A stretch of DNA of 10,587 nt from the NCBI GenBank assembly GCA_002403295.1, contig DHHN01000093.1, forward strand, positions 12,102 through 22,688, read 5' to 3'. Positions 1 through 5,189 of the stretch are shown here, in pieces. The translations under genes were made by a program, and so were the position numbers. Under the pieces are notes generated by a model. That model had not been told where the DNA came from and did not search any database. It saw only the letters and a program-made list of their open reading frames with translations. Position 1 is the stretch's first letter. The number at the start of each line of letters is the position of its first letter. This stretch comes from a bacterium UBP1_UBA4771 (GTDB taxonomy: Bacteria; Krumholzibacteriota; Krumholzibacteriia; Krumholzibacteriales; Krumholzibacteriaceae).

Positions 1-61
1 CGGCGGCTTCGGCGGAGGCGGCGGCGGCGGACGGAGAGGCGGCGGACGCGACCGCTTCTAG
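1..61 (+). CDS. Glycine-rich RRM RNA-binding protein, 3' end only
   Basis: This is the last 19 codons of a gene that begins before the window, read in frame from base 2 and ending in TAG at 59-61. The residues are glycine-rich and finish RRGGGRDRF, the same tail as the next two genes. The last 51 bases (11-61) are identical to 455-505 and 903-953, so it is almost certainly a third tandem copy of the RRM protein family. The RRM domain itself lies outside the window and is inferred from the shared tail. No terminator follows, so transcription may continue into the next copy. Confidence 0.85.
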   Translation, partial: GGFGGGGGGGRRGGGRDRF

Positions 62-105
62 GGCGAGCCGGCGTTTTCCATAGATTCGGATAGAGGACCC
101 CGGGG

Positions 106-134
106 TTGCTCCCAGGCGCCCGGACCATTATTAC
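106..134 (+). promoter_or_regulatory. Weak sigma70-like promoter candidate before the second RRM gene
   Basis: TTGCTC (106-111) and TATTAC (129-134) are separated by 17 bases. The spacing is ideal but both hexamers are poor matches to consensus. A start near 141 would leave almost no leader and would overlap the ribosome binding site, which argues against it. The gene may instead be read through from the upstream copy. Confidence 0.2.
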
Positions 135-157
135 AGGAACGAAAGGATTCTGTGACC

Positions 158-505
158 ATGGCCAAGAAGATTTACGTCGGCAACCTGTCATTCAACACGA
201 CGGACGACGATCTCTCGAAGCTTTTCCAGCCCTTCGGCGCGGTCAGCTCGGCCAGTGTCATCACCGACAAGTTCACGAGCCGCTCCCGCGGATTCGGCTT
301 CGTCGAGATGGACAACAACGAAGAGGCCGACAAGGCGATCGCCGAGCTCAACGGCAAGAGCGTCGACGGACGGGCACTGAAGGTCAGCGAGGCCCAGCCC
401 CGCGAGGACAAGCCGAGAGGCGGCGGGGGCGGATTCGGCGGGGGCGGATTCGGCGGCGGAGGCGGCGGCGGCGGACGGAGAGGCGGCGGACGCGACCGCT
501 TCTAG
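158..505 (+). CDS. Single-RRM glycine-rich RNA-binding protein (115 aa)
   Basis: A small cytoplasmic RNA-binding protein expected to bind single-stranded RNA. One RRM spans about residues 4-80, with RNP2 as IYVGNL (5-10) and RNP1 as RGFGFVEM (44-51); the aromatic RNA-stacking positions Y6, F46 and F48 are intact. The tail from about residue 88 is glycine-rich with FGGGG repeats and ends RRGGGRDRF. This layout matches bacterial and cyanobacterial Rbp proteins, often cold-induced and resembling eukaryotic glycine-rich RNA-binding proteins. ATG at 158 is preferred over the in-frame GTG at 152 because GAAAGGA (141-147) sits 10 bases before it, exactly as in the next copy. The leader also shares GGAACGA and AAAGGATT with that copy. 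The exact cellular role is unknown. Confidence 0.95.
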   Translation: MAKKIYVGNLSFNTTDDDLSKLFQPFGAVSSASVITDKFTSRSRGFGFVEMDNNEEADKAIAELNGKSVDGRALKVSEAQPREDKPRGGGGGFGGGGFGGGGGGGGRRGGGRDRF

Positions 506-533
506 GCAGACGCCGTTCGACGATAGACGAAAA

Positions 534-549
534 CGTTCCAAACGGAACG
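534..549 (+). promoter_or_regulatory. Small hairpin next to the ribosome binding site of the third RRM gene
   Basis: CGTTCC, loop AAAC, GGAACG forms a perfect 6-bp stem ending three bases before the GAAAGGA Shine-Dalgarno (553-559). It lies in the 64-base gap between two RRM genes. It could modulate initiation or be a site for autoregulatory binding; this is inference. Only the right arm sequence GGAACG is also present in the leader of the preceding copy (136-141). Confidence 0.35.
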
Positions 550-569
550 ATTGAAAGGATTAGACAGCA

Positions 570-953
570 ATGGCAAAGAAGATTTACGTGGGCAACCTCT
601 CGTTCAACACGAACGACGATCAGCTGAACCAGCTTTTTACGCCGTATGGCCAGGTCATTTCCGCGCGGGTCGTTATGGACAACTTTACGAGCCGCTCGAA
701 GGGCTTCGGCTTCGTCGAGATGGAAAAGCCGGAAGAGGCCGATAAGGCCATCGCCGAGCTCAACGGCAAGGAAATCGACGGCCGGGCGCTGAAGGTCAGC
801 GAAGCCCGTCCGCGCGAGGACAAGCCGAGAGGCGGCAACCGCTTCGGCGGGGGCGGCGGCGGCGGATTCGGCGGCGGCGGATTCGGCGGGGGCGGATTCG
901 GCGGCGGAGGCGGCGGCGGCGGACGGAGAGGCGGCGGACGCGACCGCTTCTAG
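570..953 (+). CDS. Single-RRM glycine-rich RNA-binding protein (127 aa)
   Basis: A tandem paralog of the preceding gene. RNP2 is IYVGNL (residues 5-10) and RNP1 is KGFGFVEM (44-51), so the RNA-binding face is intact. The RRM differs mainly in helix 1 and strand 2, for example NDDQLNQLF in place of TDDDLSKLF, while the stretches around ELNGK and GRALKVSEA are nearly the same. The glycine-rich tail is longer, with extra FGGGG units, and accounts for most of the 12-residue length difference. The ATG is fixed by GAAAGGA at 553-559 with a 10-base spacer. A strong terminator follows, so this is the last gene of the cluster. Confidence 0.95.
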   Translation: MAKKIYVGNLSFNTNDDQLNQLFTPYGQVISARVVMDNFTSRSKGFGFVEMEKPEEADKAIAELNGKEIDGRALKVSEARPREDKPRGGNRFGGGGGGGFGGGGFGGGGFGGGGGGGGRRGGGRDRF

Positions 954-995
954 GCTCCGTTCCGGACCGCCGGTCGCGGGCCCACGACAGCCAAA

Positions 996-1025
996 GGGCG
1001 CCGGGTTTTTCCCGGCGCCCTCTTT
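996..1025 (+). terminator. Rho-independent terminator of the RRM gene cluster
   Basis: GGGCGCCGGG (996-1005), loop TTTTT, CCCGGCGCCC (1011-1020) is a perfect 10-bp GC stem followed by TCTTTC. It begins 42 bases after the stop codon of the last RRM gene. Confidence 0.9.
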
Positions 1026-1039
1026 CATCGCCCACATCG

Positions 1040-1071
1040 AAAAAAGGCCCCGCGGCGCCTGCCGCGAGGCC
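1040..1071 (-). terminator. Rho-independent terminator of the tRNA-Asp gene
   Basis: Read on the minus strand, GGCCTCGCGGC, loop AGGC, GCCGCGGGGCC forms an 11-bp stem with one G-U pair (1071-1046), followed by six T residues (1045-1040). It starts 10 bases beyond the CCA end of the tRNA. Confidence 0.9.
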
Positions 1072-1081
1072 TTCGAGTTTC

Positions 1082-1159
1082 TGGCGGGGCCGACGAGATT
1101 CGAACTCGCGACCTCCTGCGTGACAGGCAGGCGTTCTAACCAAGCTGAACTACGACCCC
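1082..1159 (-). tRNA. tRNA-Asp (anticodon GTC)
   Basis: The minus strand reads GGGGTCG at the 5' end, pairing with CGGCCCC (one G-U pair), then discriminator G and an encoded CCA. The anticodon stem CCTGC/GCAGG encloses the loop CTGTCAC, so the anticodon is GTC (plus positions 1122-1124). The T arm contains TTCGAAT and the D arm pairs GTTC with GAAC. The sequence closely follows bacterial tRNA-Asp. It lies downstream of, and on the same strand as, the hexosaminidase gene but has its own promoter and terminator. Confidence 0.97.
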
Positions 1160-1234
1160 GCCCATGGAGTCATTCTCGGAGCAAGCGGCGGGCCGGAAAA
1201 CGAAAAAAGCCGACACCCTCCGCCAGCGTAATCA

Positions 1235-1263
1235 TTTATAACAGACAAAACGGGGAGTGTCAA
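1235..1263 (-). promoter_or_regulatory. Sigma70-type promoter of tRNA-Asp
   Basis: On the minus strand a perfect -35 TTGACA (1263-1258), a 17-base spacer and a -10 TATAAA (1240-1235). A start near 1228 would give a leader of about 70 bases to be removed from the tRNA. The -35 box lies only three bases beyond the stop codon of the hexosaminidase gene. The A/T-rich patch stands out sharply from its GC-rich surroundings. Confidence 0.85.
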
Positions 1264-1266
1264 TCG

Positions 1267-2838
1267 CTATTTGGCACGGGCTTGGGCGCGGGCATAGGCG
1301 CCGACGAGGTCGGCCGCGGCGTCGTACAGGCCGAAGGTGACGATCGCCCGGGCGCCCGGGGGCAGGAGCTCCGCGGCGTACGGCCATCCCGCGACGACCA
1401 CAAGGGAGGAGCCGGCCGCGAGGCGTCCGGCGGTTTCCGCGTCGATGGGCCTGCGGTTGAGGAGAAAAACGACGTCGGCGGGCGCTTCGCCGGCGCCGGC
1501 CTCGACATACTCGCGCGATTCGAGGCGGGGCGGCCCGCTCGGCGCATCCGCCCGCGGCTCGAGTCGAAAATCCGCGCCATCGGCGCCCGCTGCCGCCGCG
1601 CGATCCTCCGCCGCGCCGCCGGCCCGCTCTCCGGCGCCGAGGCTCCGGAGCGATCGGACGATGAATCTACGCACGGGGAATCGCTCGAATTCGCCTCTCT
1701 CGGCATGGAATACGGCCCGCCAGCCCCGCGGAGGAAGACCGGCGCCGGGGTCTCCGTCGACGACCCGAATGGATCTTCGGGCGATCTCTTCGTAGACCCG
1801 CGAATCGTCCGGAAGCTCGAATTCCCTCTCGCGCGCGGCGGCGGCAGCGAGAAGACGCCTCACGCGCGCGGCGGAAACGGGGGATATGCCGCGCTCGCCG
1901 CCGCCCGCGCGCTCGCCCGGCGCGTCGCTCCCGGGCGATTGCAGCGCGGCGAAGACCTCCTCCGCTCCCTTCGAGAAGAGAAGCATGTCGCATCCCGCCT
2001 CGAGGGATCTTCGGCAGAGCTCCTCGACGGAGCTCGCCGCCACCCTCGCTCCCTCCATCTCGAGCCCGTCCGTCATGACGACGCCGTCGAATCCGAGCTC
2101 TCCGCGAAGCATCCCGCCGACGATTTCCGGATCGAGCGATGCGGGCAGCTTCCGGCCCCGCGGAGCTATGTGCCCCATCATGACGCACTCTGCGCCCGCG
2201 CGAATCCCCCCCGCGAAGGGGCGCACGTCGTTCCTTCGGAGCTCGTCCATCGAAGAGGAGAGCGCGGTGAACGCGAGGTGCGAATCGATGACGGTCGGCC
2301 CGTGCCCGGGGAAATGCTTGAGGCAGGTGAGAACACCCTCCCTCCGCGCGGCGCTCACGGCGACCGCCGTGAGATTCGAGACGAGGGCCTCGTCCTCGCC
2401 GAAGCTGCGCGAGCCGATGACGGGGTTCAGCGTTTCGGAGTTGACGTCGGCGACGGGGCCGAGCAGCATGTTCACGCCGCAGGAGCGCAGCCGGCGCGCG
2501 TTCTCCGTGAAGAGCCTCCCGCAGAGCGCCGCGTCCCCCGCCCGGCCTGCCGCCATCTGCGTCGGCGGCACGCCGATCGCCCGGGCGAGAACCGAGACGA
2601 TCCCGCCCTCGTGATCGGCGGCGATGAGCGGCACGGCGCCGCGCGCTTCCCGATAGATACGCCGGAGATCCTGCGTGAGCTCCATGACGGCGCGGGCGCC
2701 GGCGACGTTTCGGTCGAACAGGATGACGCCGGAGACGGGATAGCGCGAGAGGATCGACCGCTCCCCGAGAGTGAGAGCCGGCCCGGCGAGGCCCACGATG
2801 AGATGGGGAGCGAGCGTCTGCAGCGGCGGGTGCGTCAT
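1267..2838 (-). CDS. nagZ: Glycoside hydrolase family 3, beta-N-acetylhexosaminidase (NagZ type)
   Basis: A GH3 enzyme of 523 residues, expected to cleave the beta-1,4 bond of terminal GlcNAc in peptidoglycan fragments (GlcNAc-anhydroMurNAc or GlcNAc-MurNAc). The N-terminal barrel (about 1-290) shows GVILFDRN, DHEGG (DQEGG in most relatives) and the signature KHFPGHG (174-180), followed by D185-S-H187, the Asp-His dyad that serves as acid/base in NagZ. The nucleophile is D257 in MTDGLEM. The remaining roughly 230 residues resemble a weakly conserved second GH3 domain, as in two-domain NagZ of Gram-positive bacteria, with an Ala/Arg/Gly-rich linker. No signal peptide is seen, so it is probably cytoplasmic. 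ATG starts three bases after the SpoIID stop with no clear Shine-Dalgarno, implying translational coupling. The family is firm; the exact substrate is inferred. Confidence 0.9.
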   Translation of the reverse strand: MTHPPLQTLAPHLIVGLAGPALTLGERSILSRYPVSGVILFDRNVAGARAVMELTQDLRRIYREARGAVPLIAADHEGGIVSVLARAIGVPPTQMAAGRAGDAALCGRLFTENARRLRSCGVNMLLGPVADVNSETLNPVIGSRSFGEDEALVSNLTAVAVSAARREGVLTCLKHFPGHGPTVIDSHLAFTALSSSMDELRRNDVRPFAGGIRAGAECVMMGHIAPRGRKLPASLDPEIVGGMLRGELGFDGVVMTDGLEMEGARVAASSVEELCRRSLEAGCDMLLFSKGAEEVFAALQSPGSDAPGERAGGGERGISPVSAARVRRLLAAAAAREREFELPDDSRVYEEIARRSIRVVDGDPGAGLPPRGWRAVFHAERGEFERFPVRRFIVRSLRSLGAGERAGGAAEDRAAAAGADGADFRLEPRADAPSGPPRLESREYVEAGAGEAPADVVFLLNRRPIDAETAGRLAAGSSLVVVAGWPYAAELLPPGARAIVTFGLYDAAADLVGAYARAQARAK

Positions 2839-2841
2839 CGG

Positions 2842-4200
2842 TCACCGGTAGAGCGTCACGATCCGCGTGCCGTGATAGTAATGGGCGATGATATCCTCGC
2901 CCCGGTAGCCGAGCTCGGCCATGCGTATGGCGCCCGTTTGGCACATCCCGACGCCGTGGCCGTTGCCGCCGCCGAGAACGTCGACGGAGGCCACCCGGCC
3001 GCCCGCGCGGGACACGTCCATATTGAACAGCGTGCTCCGAAGGATGGCGTCGGAGCCGGGATCGGGCTTCAGGACCCACCGTATCCGGTCGCCCTGCACG
3101 GTGAAGCTCTCGCGGTCGGTCTCGATCTCGAGCCCGAGAACCCGCCCGTCGCGGCCCACGCCGAGCGTGCGAACGTCGAGGGGCTTGCCGACGTCCCCCG
3201 CGCTCGCGCGAAGCTCCCGGGGGATCGTCCGCTGAAGGACGGCGCCGAGAGTCGACGCGCTCCAGTGCGCCCGCCAGCGGAAATGCCGCGAGCCGCGGCA
3301 GAGCGATTCGCCCGCGGTCCCGGGAACGGTATCCCGCACGCCGTAGAGGTAGGGGTAGGGCGTCTTCCACGGCCAGACCGCGCGGATATCGGCCGTGTGC
3401 CCGCCGCAGCAGGAGCAGTAATACGCGCGCGCGGGCTCCCCGAGAAAGGTGCAGACGAGCCCGCGCGTCTCCTCGACGGCCCGGTTCCCGGCCTCGCTCT
3501 CGCTCGAGGCGCCTCGGTACACCTGATCCATCACCGTCGCGTTGAGATCGTAGATCTCCCCGCGCTTCTCGTCGAGCTTGCTCAGGGCGTACGAACGGGC
3601 CGCGATGGCCTGCGCGCGGAACGCCTCGTACTGGGCGTCCTTGAGGTAGCCGATCTCCGAGGGAAGCACCCCCTTGAGATACTCGTCGACGTCGAGGATG
3701 TTGATCGCGGCCACGCCGCCCCGCGACGCGACGAAGAGGAAGCCTCCCCGATAGGAGGCGCCGTCGACCGAAACGAAGCCGCCGTCGACGGGGGCGACGA
3801 AGATGCGCCGGGAGGCGAAGACCCTGCGCCGGCCCTCGGCGAGCACCACCTCGCCGTCCGACGCGCGAACGGAGAGCTCGCCCCCGCGCTCCATGCGGGC
3901 GGCGCTCCCCCCGGCGTCGTCGCCGACGGCATAGGCCCCCGGGACGCGAAGGCGAATCGTCCCGCGGCTCTCGAGCACGAGAACACGCACGGTCGGGGGC
4001 GAATCGAGCAGCGCGACGGCCTCCGGCGTCACCGGCGGTATCGCCACGGGCGAAGGTGGTTCCACGGGGCGCGGGGCGACGGACGGCATGGCGTCACGGC
4101 TCGAAGGCGTCCCGGCGGACGGACGCTTCTCGGCGCATGCGGAGAGGGCGAGGGCGCATAAAAAGAGCGCCGGAGCGAGGCGGCGATCGAACGATTTCAT
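2842..4200 (-). CDS. SpoIID/LytB-domain lipoprotein (peptidoglycan lytic enzyme)
   Basis: A 452-residue exported protein. The N-terminus has basic residues, a hydrophobic core and the lipobox LSAC with C22, so it should be membrane-anchored by lipid. A beta-rich stretch (about 50-165) precedes the SpoIID core: DEYLKGVLPSEIG with E182 at the catalytic glutamate position of SpoIID transglycosylases, then FRAQAIAARSYAL. Next come CSCCGGHT (262-269), which replaces the usual SSCGGHT segment, and GHGVGMCQTGA near residue 410. SpoIID cleaves peptide-free glycan strands; outside spore formers, LytB-like members remodel the wall. The start is set by GGAG nine bases before ATG. A 54-base gap separates it from the AnmK-like gene. 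Activity is inferred from motifs; these organisms are not expected to sporulate. Confidence 0.9.
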   Translation of the reverse strand: MKSFDRRLAPALFLCALALSACAEKRPSAGTPSSRDAMPSVAPRPVEPPSPVAIPPVTPEAVALLDSPPTVRVLVLESRGTIRLRVPGAYAVGDDAGGSAARMERGGELSVRASDGEVVLAEGRRRVFASRRIFVAPVDGGFVSVDGASYRGGFLFVASRGGVAAINILDVDEYLKGVLPSEIGYLKDAQYEAFRAQAIAARSYALSKLDEKRGEIYDLNATVMDQVYRGASSESEAGNRAVEETRGLVCTFLGEPARAYYCSCCGGHTADIRAVWPWKTPYPYLYGVRDTVPGTAGESLCRGSRHFRWRAHWSASTLGAVLQRTIPRELRASAGDVGKPLDVRTLGVGRDGRVLGLEIETDRESFTVQGDRIRWVLKPDPGSDAILRSTLFNMDVSRAGGRVASVDVLGGGNGHGVGMCQTGAIRMAELGYRGEDIIAHYYHGTRIVTLYR

Positions 4201-4254
4201 GGTTCCATTCTCCGAAAACTCCCCGCGGCGAAGCGCGGCATGGCCGGCTCGACC

Positions 4255-4959
4255 TCAGCGGGGAAAGAAAAACTCGCCGCAGAGACAGGGCGAACCGCCC
4301 GGTTCGGACGCATGGGCGGATGCGGCGACGGATTTTCTCGAGCCCTTCTTCGATCCCGCGGCGGCGCCGCCCTCGAGCGCTCCCTCGCTGAAGATCGCCT
4401 CGTTCGCGAGGAGCGCCACGGTGACCGCCTCGCGCATGTCGTCGCCGACCGCGCACCGGTCGATCATCTCGCTCACGATTCCCTGAAGAAGCGGCTCCCT
4501 CACGGACAGAAAGTCCCCGGCCCGGTCGTCCGCGCCGAGGCGAAACCGGCTCGCGACGACGCGGTTCGTCATTTCGCTCAATCCGCCCGGATCCGCCGGG
4601 AACGCGAACTTGCCGGCTTCGAGGCACTTGAGGCCGATGACGTCGATCTCGTCGCCCGCCGCGTCCGCGGCCTCGAGCAGCTCGTCGTAGAGCTTTGTGA
4701 GGTTGTGAAGAACGAGGAAGTTGATGCCTGCGAGCTCGTCCGAGCCGAACGTCTCCTCGCTCTCGAGCGCGCCGAGGGCGGCCCTGAGCTCCCGGCTCAC
4801 CGGACGCGCCGCGAAACCGAGTATCGCGAGTACCGTCTCGTCTCCGTTGCCGGATATCTCGACGAGAACCGCGCCGAGCTTTCCCGGCTCGCTCCCCGTC
4901 TCCATGCCGACGATGAGGCGCTTCTCCTTTTTCCTGAGAGCATCGAGACGCTTTCTCAA
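4255..4959 (-). CDS. AnmK-like protein (anhydro-N-acetylmuramic acid kinase family), degenerate
   Basis: A 234-residue protein starting at TTG (4959-4957); GGAGG (plus 4966-4970) lies six bases upstream, and the nearby ATG is out of frame. Residues 15-35 align without gaps to the AnmK opening motif GMxSGTSxDGxDxxLVEI, but read GMETGSEPGKLGAVLVEI, so both aspartates and most of the nucleotide-binding loop are lost. The following parts, INFLVLHNLTKLYDELLEAA, EIDVIGLK, VVASRFR and AVTVALLANEAIF, resemble AnmK segments in the right order. The protein is far shorter than the usual 370 residues and lacks the HGQT and GGQGAP motifs. The C-terminus is lysine/serine-rich with a CLC motif. It heads the operon with the SpoIID and NagZ genes. 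A kinase role is unlikely; a binding or regulatory role is speculation. The homology rests on reading by eye. Confidence 0.6.
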   Translation of the reverse strand: MRKRLDALRKKEKRLIVGMETGSEPGKLGAVLVEISGNGDETVLAILGFAARPVSRELRAALGALESEETFGSDELAGINFLVLHNLTKLYDELLEAADAAGDEIDVIGLKCLEAGKFAFPADPGGLSEMTNRVVASRFRLGADDRAGDFLSVREPLLQGIVSEMIDRCAVGDDMREAVTVALLANEAIFSEGALEGGAAAGSKKGSRKSVAASAHASEPGGSPCLCGEFFFPR

Positions 4960-5031
4960 CGCATGCCTCCGGAGGGTGGGACGGAAGTGCGATCCGGATC
5001 GCCCGCGCCGCCGGGGATCCCGCTCGAAGCG

Positions 5032-5061
5032 ATTGTACGGAATGGAATCGGACGAGGTAAA
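5032..5061 (-). promoter_or_regulatory. Predicted sigma70-type promoter of the AnmK-like/SpoIID/NagZ operon
   Basis: On the minus strand TTTACC (5061-5056), an 18-base spacer and TACAAT (5037-5032; five of six match TATAAT). It would start transcription near 5025, about 65 bases before the TTG start of the AnmK-like gene. No clear terminator for the upstream peptidase gene was found in the 230-base gap, so read-through is also possible. Confidence 0.55.
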
Positions 5062-5189
5062 GATGTTTTTGCGCCTCGCCTCGCGGGGTCGGCCGCGGAG
5101 GATCGGCGGTCTGCGAGCCGCGCCGGCGGGCGATCGAGGGGGGATCGGCGGCTCGCGCCCTCCGCCGTGGGCCGGTTCGGGCACGCCGG

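Noticed and set aside
420..480. The GGCGGATTCGG repeats as a CRISPR or tandem-repeat array
   Set aside because: They are codons for FGGGG units within an intact RRM protein reading frame, with no spacers.
384..1037. A 217-codon minus-strand frame rich in Ala and Ser
   Set aside because: It is the reverse complement of the glycine-rich repeat tails of the RRM genes and crosses the terminator.
1082..1159. tRNA-Asp as an attachment site for an integrated element
   Set aside because: No integrase, no direct repeat of the tRNA 3' end was noticed, and the neighbours are ordinary chromosomal genes.
1120..4161. A 1013-codon open frame on the plus strand
   Set aside because: It lies antisense to the hexosaminidase and SpoIID genes, which have clear family motifs. 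Its product is low-complexity and rich in Arg, Ala, Gly and Glu, as expected from GC-rich antisense frames, and it runs through the tRNA.
4200..4254. Hairpin CCGCG/CGCGG in the gap between the AnmK-like and SpoIID genes as a terminator
   Set aside because: The stem is only five base pairs with no T run, and the short gap fits one operon.
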